From NCBI GenBank assembly GCA_036346395.1, contig CM070594.1:56715519-56779518 (forward strand): a stretch of DNA of 64,000 nucleotides, read 5' to 3'. Source of the stretch: Hsuehochloa calcarea (lineage: Eukaryota > Streptophyta > Magnoliopsida > Poales > Poaceae). The position numbers were made by a program, and so were the translations under genes. Shown one piece after another: positions 22,811 through 33,697 of the stretch (within the stretch, counting starts at the first letter, position 1; every line of letters begins with the position of its first letter). The notes beneath the pieces were generated by a model that was not told the DNA's origin, searched no databases, and saw nothing but the letters and a program-made list of their open reading frames with translations.

Positions 22811-24588
22811 TGTGGATTTCATGGGGATATGTCCCGGATCTTAGGATGATGTGACAATTGGCAATGGCGTTTACGGTTTGTCGTTTCACGCGTTTTCGAC
22901 AAAGTGTCGGGCTTCTTTGGACGAGGCGGTCCGACCGGTCCTTGCACGGCGATCCGACCGGTCCCAAATCGGTCGGACCGGCCATGTAGGGCGATCGGAC
23001 GGCGGTGACCAAAGTGGTCAAAATGAGTGGGCCAAAAATAGGTGTTGTAGGCAAGTGAGGATCCCAAGGCACTTGGTCTCATAATTTTGGAGTCTCGGTG
23101 AAAAGTTCTATTGGTTTAAAGTTTCGAAAGGTTTGGATTTTGGGAGCTTGAATTTGGCTAAGTCCTAAGGCGGTCCGACCGGCTCACGAGGAGCGGTCCG
23201 ACCGCCATGAAAAGCGATCCCGACCGCTCACTGGAGCGGTCGGGCCGTGAACTACTTGAGCGTCGGCCAACCGTGGCGATGTTGTTTTGTTAGGTCAAAG
23301 TCATTGGTTTCATGGCATATGATTTGCATGATGCATGTTTTGACTAACATGGGTCAAGTTGTGAAGAACTTGTTCCCGAATCGTGTTTTCTTGTGCGTGG
23401 TTGTGCGGTGGCTTGGTGGTCAGCGACGGTCAGCGGCGAGGAGAATCGGGACTAGACTTGAAGAGTTGAGGTCGAGCGATCGGCGATGCGGGTGAGTCAA
23501 CGACTCAAGCGTGACACAAGATGGACAAGGGTGACCTATTGGCAAATCCATGGCACATGGTGAAGCGGTTTAGGTCAAAAGTTAAAGACGGCGCTTGCGA
23601 AGCGTGCGTGTGTGACCCGTTTGTTAGTGGGCCTTAACGGAGCCCAATTAAGTCAAACCCTAAGAGTTTTAGGCCTCCACTATAAATAGGAGGAGATGGT
23701 GGTGCACTCTCGCTCTCTCGCCTTTTTATGTTTCAAAACCTAATTGTCTTTAGGGAGTTGAGGTGGAGGCTAGGGCTCTTGATGGTTTGTGGTGAATTTC
23801 GTGATCCTTGATTGTCTCTTGATCCATGATGGTGTGGATGTAATCCGACTTCAATCACGAAATCAATCTATGCAAGGTTTGCTTGAGATAAGTCTCTTTT
23901 CGTTCTTGCTTTCAATTTGGTGATTTTAGGGCTTCCTTTGATCCGCGAGTTTGTGATTGATTCTTTCCGTGGATTAGCTTGCTGTGATATGTGTGAATCT
24001 ATCTAGCATCATCTTGATCATCAATCTCTCACGAACAAGCATTAGGATCAAGTTTTCGTTCTTGCCCGATTTTAGACCTTACATTAATCAATTGACAATT
24101 GCTCAAGATCGTTCCAAGAATTATCATAATATTCGATTGGAATAGGTCCTCAATAGCATAGAGAAGGTGTGTGCAAAGTTTCGTGAAGTTTGGAGTTGAG
24201 AATCAAAAGTTAGACCTAATTGCAACCGTCATCGGTAATTTTTTTCTTTGTTACAGCAGCTCGTAGGTCGACCGCCTTACACCGAGTCGAGACCGATTTT
24301 GGTGCGGTCCGACCGCCCCACACCGAGGTCGGACCGATTTGGTACGGTCGGACCGATGCCAAGATAACAAATGAGCGGGCCGGCGATTCTATTAGATTTG
24401 ATTCTTGCTGATTTCTGTCATATTGCTTAGGGGTTTAATTGGATTCAATACTAGTCTTCCGCTGTACTGTTATATTGATCTTCATAGCTTCATCATAGCT
24501 ATCGGAGTGAAATTGTGTTGAATTCATATTTTGGGAAAAAGTGAGTGTGCTCCTATTCACCCCCTCTAGTCGCTTTTTCGGTCCAACA
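22811..24588 (+). repeat. Sirevirus LTR 3 (3' LTR, 1778 bp), mosaic
   Basis: It starts TGTGGATTTCATGGG and ends TTTTTCGGTCCAACA, followed by the target duplication GTTTT. Up to about 23870 it carries the LTR 2 version of diagnostic sites (GCTTCTTTGGACGAGG, CAATTAAGTC, GGTTTGTGGTG). After about 24040 it carries the LTR 1 version (GCATTAGG, GTTAGACC, CATCATAGCTATCGG). Confidence 0.85.
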
Positions 24589-24593
24589 GTTTT

Positions 24594-24911
24594 CTTTACA
24601 CATATGTGTATGCACACATTTAGGGGGAACTCATTCTATATTTTTTGGTTTCATTAGTATTGATCCATATTCCGTGTTCCACATATATTTGAGATCTTTA
24701 CTTTGAAACATTTCCGTTTGAGTATATAGAACTTGTGTAGTTTTTGTATACTCATGTTTTGAGTAAATAGAACTTATGTAGTTCTTACATACTCATGTCG
24801 TGAGTATATGTAACTTGTGTAGTTCATATATACTCACGTTGTGTTACATTTATCAAATCAAATTTATTTGTGTTTGAAATGGTTATCATCAATTACCAAA
24901 GAGGGAAAGAT
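24594..24911 (+). repeat. Leading module of X+, right part: polypurine tracts and about 41-bp tandem repeats
   Basis: Continues the X+ sequence broken at 5226. It contains TAGGGGGAAC at 24621-24630, three imperfect repeats of about 41 bp (GAGTATATAGAACTTGTGTA type) at about 24720-24841, and AGAGGGAAAGAT just before 24912. Confidence 0.65.
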
Positions 24912-26902
24912 TGAGGTATCTTGTCCCACCATTATGAGTTAATGGTATAGTGTGGTAATTAATGATAATCATATTGTGAAACTAACATTTTCCATGAGTT
25001 GGATGAATAGGTTATGTTCCAGGACGATGAAGACTTGGGATGATCATGAGTTGATCATCAAGTCAAGAGCTTGGTGTAAAGGATGCATCATGAGTTGATG
25101 CTTATCAAGAAGAGATGGTCATGAGTTGATTGTCAAGACAAGAGAAGACCCATCATGTGTTGATGGAGGTCAAGCAAAGGATCATCATCTGTTGATGATT
25201 ATCAAGTTAATGACCCGGACTTGAAGTGATGATGTGCGTCATTAAGCTTCAAGAAGATGCAAGGCAAAGGTATGACTAGCTAGGGCTAAGGATGTGTTCT
25301 TAGTCTTTTACCGGTCTTGCTGTTTGGTTGAAAGACCGGATTGCTAGTATAGGTTGCCGTACTATTAAGAGGGGTCTTAACTAGTAGTTTGAGTTAGTCA
25401 TGTGTTGATAGCTCAATATGGTTACTCTAGCTCATCTACTCATGATGCTATTTAGTTGCGAATGTGTTTTGCAAATAGTCGAGGCTCATGCGTAACCCTT
25501 GTAGCATGTGACTTAAGTTTGCAAATGGTGTAAGTCCATGTACCTTATTCGTTGTGATGACTATTCTAAAATATTGGCAAATGTGTTTTGCAACTAGCTG
25601 AGAATATCATCTTTTAACCTTGTTGGAATTGTACTCAAATGGGCGAATGTGTTTTGCCATTTGAAGTGAAGCAAATGTGTTTTGCTTCTGTGGTCTGGCG
25701 GTCAGACCGCCTGTGTGGACCGGTCTGACCGGTGGCCAATCGGTCGAACAGGCCATAGCTTGGTGGTCGGACCGATTTCTTTGACTTCGATTCTCTGTCC
25801 GGAAGTTTCGCTCTTGAGAAAACGAAACTTCCGATGTGAGGAAGTTCTGGGGTTAGTGCGGAACGTTTATTCCAGAGAGCGCCTATTTTGGGACTTAGCC
25901 AAATTTCCATCGGGCGGTCGGACCAGCCAGCATGGGCAGTCTGGCCGATTTGGCGGCGGTCAGACCAGCCATTAGTTGGCGGTCCGACCGGCCGAAGACC
26001 CAACGGTTAGTTTTCTAGCTGTTGGCGCATGGGGCAGTCCGACCGGCCATTAGTTGGCGGTCAGACTAGCCATGCACTATTTTGAGGGAATCTTCTCCCA
26101 ACGGCTAGTTTTTGTGTGTGGGCTATATGTATCCACCTTGGCCAGTTGGGAAAGGTTGCTGGTGATATTGTGAACATCCTTTGAGCCTCTCGAGCTAAGA
26201 GCAAGCCTCTCCTCTCTTTTGTGCATGTGTTGCACTTGGTGAGATTAGAGAGCAAACCCTAAGTGCATGTGTTGCCTTAGGTAGTGGATTATGTATTCAC
26301 TTGAGCGTTGACACTTGATTAGTTCAAGTGAACGTCGAGTCTTGTTACTCTTGGTGTTTGCCGATACCTAGACGACGTGGAGGCGTCGTGCCCGGTGATC
26401 TTCTCAAAGAAGCTTGTGAGAAGGCCCGGCGTGTTTGTGAGTGGTTTGGTGCTCGCCATCTCCGGAGTGGAGGAAGAGCAACCATAGTGGAGCAAGGTGT
26501 TGGTTCGGTTTGGAACCGGTCCAAGTGGTTGGACTTACCTCGGAGGTGTTGGCTTAATTAGTGGAGCCGGTCCAATTTGTTTGGGCTTACCTCAACGTGG
26601 ATTAGGGGAGACCGTCAAGTCTCCGAACACCACGGTAAAACATAATCGTGTCATCTTGTTTTTACTTGTGCTTTACTTTGAGCAATTTACATTCTTGCTT
26701 CAATTGCTTATATATCTTGTATGATTGCTCATATTGTTTTGTAGTCATATTGTTGGTGCACTTAGTTGAGCCTAGTTGATTTATGTTTTAATTGTGCAAA
26801 AAAAATTCGTTATTAGCTTCCGCATTATATATTGGTTTTAGAGCTGAAAGATTTTTAAAACCGTCTATTCACCCCCCTCTAGTCGGCCACCTCGATCTTA
26901 CA
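24912..26902 (+). repeat. Main LTR module of X+
   Basis: It starts TGAGGTATCTTGTCCC. In order it holds four to five degenerate copies of a CATCATGAGTTGATG-type palindrome (about 25040-25200), several GCAAATGTGTTTTGC-type palindromes (about 25455-25690), and CGGTCTGACCG-type palindromes (25690-26065). A TATA-like GCTATATGTA lies near 26120, and the CTCTAGTCGGCC end follows. Confidence 0.7.
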
Positions 26903-27208
26903 GTTGTATGTGTGATACTCCTTTTACTTGTTTCCTTCTTTTAAGAAAAGTGTGTCTGGTCACTCGTGAGAATCATCACTACGATGATCACGATACATAC
27001 CTTTACGGCGTTTGACAACTATGTTAGAGCCAAAAAGTAAAAGATATCCTTAAGAAGATTGTCGAAGAGCAATTGATCTTCTCCAATGATTGTAGACAAC
27101 AATAGTATGTGACTAAATAATGGATAATTAAAATATAAATAACATCACTCATCGGAAAGTAAATAAATGATGCATCTTTATTGAAATTGAAATAATGAAA
27201 AACTAGAC

Positions 27209-28250
27209 ATGGTACTTACTCAATTGGTCAATGTTCCGAGAGTTAGACAAAACACACCCGTTTGACATGGCTAGTCGTACCGAACCTGATCCAGTGACTT
27301 CGACCACAGTGTATGGACCTTCCCATTTAGGAGAAAGTTTGTTGCGATTTGTCTGTCTTTGAATTTTCCTGAGAACAAAATCACGTACATCAGGCTGCGA
27401 GGTTGCACCTTACGACTATGGTACCTTCGCATGGCTTGTTGGTAAACCGCCAATCATAGCAAGGCTTGGTTTCATCGTTCTTTAAGGAAATTGATGTCGT
27501 CGAGTCCTTTGCGAGCCAAGTTTCAGTTTCAGAGAAAGCATGGCTTCAGCATCGTAAACCAAAAAAATGGTGTTTCACCGGTCGCACGACTGGTCGTGGT
27601 TCGAACAACCCATAATATAGAGGGAAGTTCTTGAATCCAAGCTTCTAACCATTTGATTAACTAGTCGAAAACTCAGCGTTTGACTCCTTATATTATGATA
27701 CCATTACCCCGCTCGACTGCCCTGTTGTTCTGCGAGTGAGCTATGGAAGCGACATGTACCCTAATACCTAGATCTTCACAAAATTCTTGAAAATTCTCAG
27801 TCGAGAACTGGGTACCATTATTTATGATTATACGACTGGGTATACCAAATCGTGTGATCACATTTTTTGTCAGAAATTTCTTTGCGACTTTAGTTGTTAC
27901 TTTAACAACCGGCTCAGCTTCTATCCATTTTGTGAATGTGTCATTCATGACAAAAAGGAATTCAAAGCCCCCGAGTACTCTTGGAAAAGGTCTTAGAATG
28001 TCTAATCCCTAGGTTGCAAAAGACTAAGAAAGAAGTATTATTTGTAAAGTTTGTGTTGGCTAATGTACTTGTCGACTATGAAATTGACATTGTACGCACT
28101 TTGTCACAAGTTTTTTTGCATCATGAAGGGCCAGTAGTATCATTATCTGAAGGCTTTATAGACCAGAGTCCAGTAGGAATGATGTGGTCCACATATTCCT
28201 CCATGTATGTCGAATAGTAAGGTCATACCATCATTTTGAGATATGTATCA
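27209..28250 (-). pseudogene. Integrase of the minus-strand Tat element
   Basis: The integrase core is readable at 27948-27688 on the minus strand: FTKWIEAEP, then FGIPSR and NNGTQF, then HSQNNRAVERGNG. The expected catalytic Asp of DNGTQF is Asn here, while the Glu in VERGNG is kept. The C-terminal part, with YHSRKVQPRS and a region resembling the usual GDLVLRK stretch, lies at 27453-27271 in another frame. The coding sequence ends near 27209 (LSNW-like residues). The catalytic replacement and frameshifts mean no active enzyme. Nearby sequence at 28120-28150 is the uninterrupted equivalent of the site where the Angela-like LTR sits in the plus-strand copy. Confidence 0.75.
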
Positions 28251-29200
28251 CATCAACACTCCTTGAGCTCCCCGTTTGTAAAAAGTACTTTCGATAAGAG
28301 TGTATGATTTGGATTTTCGAGCTATACGATCTGTCTCTACATCATCTTCAGGATGTGTGCCATGCTGAAGATAATTATAGATTGATGTCATCCAATCACA
28401 ATTGGGATCGATTTGTACGACCTCCAGTGGAGCATGCATGTCTTCGGAATGCTCGACCACCGAGGGTGTATCAAGTTGCTCATGAAAATCTCCGGGTGGG
28501 ACAGGTGATCTTGATGAGACCATTCGTGCCAACTAGTCTACTAGAAAGTTTTCTTTTCTAGGAATATGTTGGATCCAGAAACTGAAGAAGTGCTTTTCGA
28601 GTATTCGTACATCCACCAAATAAGATGACATCTTTGTACATGAGCATTGACACTCTTTCCTGACTTAATTCGCTACTAAATGAGAATCACCATTCACTAG
28701 TAATCTATGAATCCTGAGCGCTCTGGCTGCTTGGAGTCCTACTAGTAAACTTTCGTACTCTGCTACATTATTTATAGCAGGAAAGTTTAGCTGAATGATG
28801 TATTTGATGTGTTCTCCAGTAGGAGATATCAGGACAACTCTAGCCCTAAGCCTTTATGCATCAAGGAACCATCAAAATACATTGTCACTTTTCGTGGTTT
28901 TCTTACTTAGGCCCTTATGTAGGTTTAGGGTTCGTCCACTCGGCAATGAATTTTGCTGAAGTCTGGGACTTAATTGTTGTTCGTAAAATAAAATGGAGGT
29001 CGAACGCCCCAAGCTCGACTGCCCATTTTTCTATTTCTACTGATGATTCCATATTTCTAAGAACTTGACCAAGAGGATATCCAGTTGATACGACCACTCT
29101 GTGGGCCTGAAAGTAATGCATTAGTTCCCTTGAAGCCATAAGAAGACCGTATAACAACTTTTGTACCTGTGGATATCGTTCTTTTGGTCCATATAAGACT
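28251..29200 (-). pseudogene. RNase H and archaeal-type RNase H of the minus-strand Tat element
   Basis: The region between RT and integrase. The second, archaeal-type RNase H that marks the Tat lineage lies at about 28882-28660 (YFDGS, NNVAEYE and GDSHLV, in broken frames). The linker toward the integrase is open at 28532-28248 (DWMTSIYNYLQHGTHPEDD). The first RNase H remnant is at 29157-28915 (LLMASRELMHYFQAHRV). Several stops separate these pieces. Confidence 0.65.
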
Positions 29201-29219
29201 TCGCTTACGTAATATATTG

Positions 29220-29900
29220 GTCATTGGATGTTGTCACGTTCGACGACAAGTATAGTACTGACTACTTGTGGCGTTGCGGCCACGTATATCAGCAATGTTT
29301 CTCCCGATCTTAGAGATACTAAGATCGGGACATTCGTAAGGTATCTTCTGAGTTTCTCAAAGACATCATTTGCTTCTTTAGTCCATTCAAAACTTCTAAT
29401 ACTTTTTATTGGATTTGCTTCAATGCCTCTAGCCGAAACTAGGAATCCAAGAAGCTTTCTAGAGGAAACTCTGAACACACACTTTTCTGGATTTAACTTA
29501 AGGTCATGTCTTCTTAAGTTAATGAAGGTTTCGTGGAGGTTGAAAATATGATCACCACCATTGATGCTCTTTACAACCAAGGCATCAATGTATGCTTTCA
29601 AATTTTGACCTATCTGAGGACTAAAGGGTTTTTTGCATTAACCTCTGAAAAGTCGCACCAGCGTTTTTGAGATCAAATGACATCCTTACATAATAGTAAG
29701 TGACATACGGTGTGATGAAGGAAGTTTTCTCTTCATCATATTTATTCATATTAATATGGTGGTACCCTGAGTATGCATCTAAAAAACTTAACAACCCACA
29801 CCCGGAGGTAGAATTTACAAGTTGATCAATGCGTGGAAGAGGAAAGTCATCCCTCGGACAAGCTTTATTAAGATTTATGAAGTCAATACACATTCGTCAT
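29220..29900 (-). pseudogene. Reverse transcriptase of the minus-strand Tat element
   Basis: Fingers and palm are open at 29893-29621: MCIDFINLNKACPRDD, FPLPRIDQLV, then the SFLDAYSGYHHI and TSFITPY motifs. The catalytic box lies in the next block as YIDALVVKS (29592-29581 onward); the second Asp of the usual YVDD is Ala, so polymerase activity would be lost. A deletion after SARGIEANPIK joins the palm directly to the connection (FEWTKEANDVFEK) and removes the thumb. The plus-strand copy at 39199-39684 keeps YVDD. The inactive box and deletion indicate an old copy. Confidence 0.78.
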
Positions 29901-30175
29901 TTTCTATTACTTTTTCTAACCATTACAGGATTGGCGAACCACTCTGAGTAGTCGACTTCATGAATAAACCCAGTCTTGAGGAGCTTGTCGATCTCCTACT
30001 GGATTGCCTCCTTCCAATCTAGAGCAAAGTGCCTTAGCTTTTGCTTGACCGATTTTTTGTCAGGCCGGAGAGCTAGCATGTGCTCAATCACTTCCTTGGG
30101 GACTCTGGGCATGTTAGATGCCTGCCAGGCAAATACATCCAAATTAGCTTGGAGGAAGGAGACGAGCGACTCTTC

Positions 30176-30906
30176 CTATTTAGGATTGAGTCCTACTCTG
30201 ACTAGTACATTTTGGGCGGTTTTGCTAGCATTTCCTGGTCCACATGACATTTTTACGCTTTTCGGAGAAGCGCCCATATCGAGTGGAACTTTCATGTTTT
30301 GGTCGGAGGGTTTTGGGGCCATCTTTGGTCTTGAGTGCTTGACCTGCATGGAAGGTGGATTGGTATCCCTCGTCGGAAGTTCATCGACCAGTTCTAGGGA
30401 TTTCCGATAGCATGCATACGCCATCTTTCTATCCCCTCTAACTGTATTGACCCCTTTTGGTCCTGACATATTTAAATTCTGATAACCGTAATGCGTGGCT
30501 ATAAAGAATTTTGCCAATACCGGACAACCAATAATTCCATTGTATGTAGTTTCAAAATCAACTACATCAAATGGAAAGTTTTCTGTTCGAAAGTTATCCA
30601 GCTTTCCGAACGTAACCGGTAGGGAAAGCTGCCTTATCGGTTTGGTAGTAGATCCTACAACTATGCCATAAAAGGCATATTTCATAGGCTTTACTTTCGA
30701 CCTGGGAATTGCATTTCTTCGAATGCTCCCGTAAACAAGATATTTAAAGAACTACCACCATCTATCATAACTCGGTTAACTTTGCAATTGTTAACAGTAG
30801 GTTCTACAAGAATAGGGAACCTACCTGGTCGAGTTGAAGGGATGGGACAATCTTCTTTGAGAAAGGAGATGATTGTCTCCGACCACCTAGACGGCTTGAT
30901 GGTCAT
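30176..30906 (-). pseudogene. Retropepsin-like protease and linker of the minus-strand Tat element
   Basis: The N-terminal part (30906-30691) has the intact active-site loop MIDGGSSLNILF at 30771-30736. The next block (30685-30176) continues in another frame with the flap and C-terminal part (GHLSLPVTFG-like RQLSLPVTFG, then FNGIIGCPVLAKF-like NGIIGCPVLAKF) and a linker toward RT. The frameshift falls after GALEEM-like GAFEEM. The plus-strand copy shows the opposite damage: its frame is longer but the active-site loop is destroyed. Confidence 0.72.
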
Positions 30907-30999
30907 CGGAGACTAAGCGAGGTCACTTCCTCCATGGCCTTGGATGGCTCCACGATTACATGCGAGGAGGATCCATCGAAGATCATGTCAACAGTGTGT

Positions 31000-32500
31000 T
31001 GTGGCTCTTGGTACTCTATTTCTTCGTCTCTATCTTTATCTTTTTTAGATTTAGGTTCTCCAAGCTCCTATATGGAAGGGAAATGACCATTAGCTGCATA
31101 ATAATCCTCCAACTTATTTTGCCAAGCTCGGCAGGTGCACAGATCATGCCCTTCCGCCTAATGAAGTGGACACCACTTCTTATTCTTTTTATATTCATCG
31201 GTCGAAGCTTTAGCTTTATTCCGACCGGAATAATCCTTCTTGCTATTGGTAAATTTTTCAGGAATTGCAAGGATCTCCTTGTTATTAGGCTTATGATTTT
31301 TCTTAATCTTGACAGACTTCTTGTGTTTCTTCTCTGGTTTATTCAGGACAGGTTGAGTGATCTTCTCTTTTCGATCTATGGTTTTATTCCATTCAACCGC
31401 TTCACTAACGGCTGCATACCTATCAGCCATGTCGAAAAGTTCGACGGTCGTTCATGGAGGATTCATCGCAATATCCTTCGTAAACCATCGATTTCTCAAT
31501 CCTACTTTAAAAGCCTGAATTACAAAAGAATCTGCAATCTTGGGAATAGAGTTACGAATCCGGTTAAACCTCTTGATATACTACTGAAGAGTTTCGTTAG
31601 GTTCCTACTGGATCCGATGAAGGTCATCTTCCTATCCAAGGTGATTGTACATCCCATGGAAGTTTGCGATCAAGAGGTCACAGAGTTGCTCCTAGGTGTA
31701 AATCGATCCGTCCGGTAGGTTAAGCAACTAAGACCAGGAAGTTCCCTCAAGGACCATGGGCAAGTAGTTTGCCATTACATTATCATCACCACCAGCAGCT
31801 CTGATGGCGGTAGTATAAATATGGAGAAATTCGAAGGGGTTTTGAGTCCATTTGAACTTCTCCATATTTGCTGGTCAGAATTTGTCTAGCCAGCGCACTG
31901 CTTGGAGTCCTACCGAGAATGCTCGACAACCCATAATTGAATTATGACACCTTCTTTGAAAAGGAGTCAGATTATAATCGGTTGGGGACTGATTCCTTGG
32001 ATTAACAGACCGAGTGTCGAGTGTCTCAATCCGGTTGTGTACGTTGGTATAACTCCTTAGACCGACTACCTGATTTAGGTGATGTCGAAGATCACTCGAG
32101 CAAGTGGTAATTCCTCTTGACGAGGGGGGGTGGCTTCAAAAAAGAGTCGTCTTCCCTCGTGACTCCCTTGTCAAAATCTTCAAGGAGGTCATGGTATCGG
32201 ATGATTTCTAGTCCGACCATATTGGCCCTTGCTAAGGGAAGAACACTGAGACGAAGTCATAGTATGTCTTTGTGAATTCCTTTGTTCCCTGTACATATCT
32301 GTACATTGCATGGTCTGTTGGAGGATCTCTGATACCTACCCTACAAGTTGAACATAAACCCAGGGTCTCTGCCAGAGTAGGATCGGGGTTATTCAAAATG
32401 TGACGAAGTCATTGCAGGTTTTAAATTGTTATCAAATGTCTTGGGGGTTCCCGCAGGCAGAAAGTGTTTGGTAACTTGAATCCCCCTCCGACCTTCTGGT
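31000..32500 (-). pseudogene. gag of the minus-strand Tat element
   Basis: Gag remnants are spread over several minus-strand frames. The basic C-terminal part is open at 31430-31158 (MADRYAAVSEAVEW, then Lys-rich sequence) and ends in a zinc-knuckle start KKWCPLH, with HDLCTCRAWQ continuing past a stop. The retrotrans_gag core is readable around 31900-31440 in broken frames. Upstream, 32460-32340 aligns with 36715-36850 of the plus-strand copy (AATCATGC/AGACCATGC region). No complete gag frame remains. Confidence 0.65.
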
Positions 32501-32586
32501 TTGTCATATGATTTCAAGCCATGATAAAATTAGAGTGTTAGGCATTTCAAACCATGGTAAAGTCACATAGTAAGGTAAAATTGGGA

Positions 32587-33513
32587 GATACTTATCACAG
32601 ACGGTTTTTAATATGAACCGTCTATGATACTAGCTCATCACAGACAGTTTTTGTTCGAAACCGTCTGTAATTTATGGAAATTTTTGAACGCTTGCACATA
32701 TGGCAAAATATTTTGGCACTACCCTTATATATTATACCCACCCTTGCCTTGTCTTCCATCAGTCTTTCCCTCTCCCCTCTTCCATCAGTGAGGAGACGCA
32801 GCCGACGAGGAGGAGGAGGGATCACAGGAGCTCCATGTCTGTCGCGGGAAGTAGACTGGCAGAAGGTACGTGTATATCCCCATAACATACATAATTTATT
32901 GGTTGTTTGATGGTTCTTATTTTATTTGTACCTATTAGCCGAACACATTTGGAGATTTTGATTGTCTCTCCTTTTCCTTGCCGACGAGCTTGAGTCGAAT
33001 TCGAACGATAAGTAAGAACAGTTTGTGATATGCTGGTGAGATACATAGAGGAGCTCACAAGACCATTCCCAGAAGTCGATGAGTTCTTCATAAGCTTGGA
33101 GGCACAGATGGTTTCTAGCAAGTTTAACTTTATAATTTTATTCTTTTTCCCCATTCGGATGGGACGTTGTGAAACATTTTGGTTTCCCTTTTGCTAGATA
33201 GGTCTCTCCTGCAATGTGTTTGCCATCATAATTTTAATTGGATTTTAGTTGTCTTGCTAGAGGTTTGGATGGAAACTCTTGTCCAACAATTGATTGATTT
33301 AGCTTAAAATTCAATTTTTGCAATAGAAAAAACAGTCACAGCTTATTACAGATGGTTCCTGTTTAGAACCGTCTATGATAGCTTTTTTCACAGACAGTTC
33401 AAAAACCGTCTGTGATGACATCATGTCATTGCTGACCCATAAACTTAGATGGCTCACAAAACGAAATGCGTGATGATGTTTTGAACCATCGTGAAGACCT
33501 TTCTGTAGTAGTG
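32587..33513 (+). mobile_element. CACTA-like fragment with one terminal repeat, inserted in the Tat leader
   Basis: The right end is TTTCTGTAGTAGTG at 33513, the complement of CACTACTACAGAAA. Subterminal repeats (ACAGACGGTT, ACCGTCTGTGAT) lie on both sides, at 32587-32680 and 33345-33500. I see no CACTA terminus at the left, so that end is eroded or deleted. The interior (about 32690-33320) is not subterminal repeat: it has a CT-rich leader, a short frame and a splice-donor-like AAGGTACGTG at about 32863, as if a host gene 5' end had been captured. Compared with the plus-strand Tat copy, roughly 660 bp of leader between the two flanks is missing. Confidence 0.65.
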
Positions 33514-33697
33514 TGTTACATGACTTGGATGCATGCGTGCGTAGCGAGGTTGTAGTAGTATGCTAAGTCGAACCGTTCTCCTCATCCCATGATTACTCAT
33601 GATCGCATAGCGACAATGGAACATAATGGATACGAGGATTGCTGAGTGAAGAAATCTTCAAGAACTCAACACCTCGTTCCCCGCGGTCAGCGCAAGT
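33514..33697 (-). other. Primer binding region and start of the minus-strand Tat leader
   Basis: Directly inside the LTR end, the minus strand reads CTTGCGCTGACCGCGGGGA, a degenerate form of the Tat primer site (TTGGCGCCGTCTGTGGGGA type). The following sequence aligns with 35830-35990 of the plus-strand copy, including the AACGGTTCGACTTAG stretch that matches the start of its leader ORF. Confidence 0.6.

Larger units (their letters stand above)
5227..24588 (+). mobile_element. Tandem Ty1/copia Sirevirus: LTR-internal-LTR-internal-LTR
   Basis: Three related LTRs (5227-7006, 14358-16145, 22811-24588) alternate with two internal regions (7007-14357 and 16146-22810). One pair of 5-bp target duplications flanks the whole 19.4 kb. 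The gene order gag-PR-IN-RT-RNase H marks Ty1/copia. The Sirevirus (SIRE/Maximus) lineage is indicated by long LTRs rich in CGGTCCGACCG palindromes, a long gag with coiled-coil segments and cysteine knuckles, a long non-coding 3' region with several polypurine tracts, and a Met-tRNA-type primer site. Both internal regions are frame-broken; the second lacks the RT core. Confidence 0.88.
4989..26902 (+). mobile_element. X+: composite Sirevirus-type solo LTR, split by a tandem element
   Basis: It begins TGAAAGATCTAGCCCC and ends CTCGATCTTACA, flanked by GTTGT duplications. Without the nested 19.4-kb insertion it is about 2.55 kb long. It has two modules. The leading module (4989-5226 plus 24594-24911, 556 bp) begins like an LTR but then holds polypurine-like tracts and tandem repeats. 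The main module (24912-26902, about 1.99 kb) begins again with a related start and the same CATTATGAGTTAATGG motif. Palindromes of the types GCAAATGTGTTTTGC and CGGTCTGACCG follow. The end motif CTCTAGTCGGCCACC resembles the Sirevirus LTR end at 24588. No coding sequence or primer binding site is present. A relative with the same two-module plan lies at 52770-57862. Confidence 0.75.
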
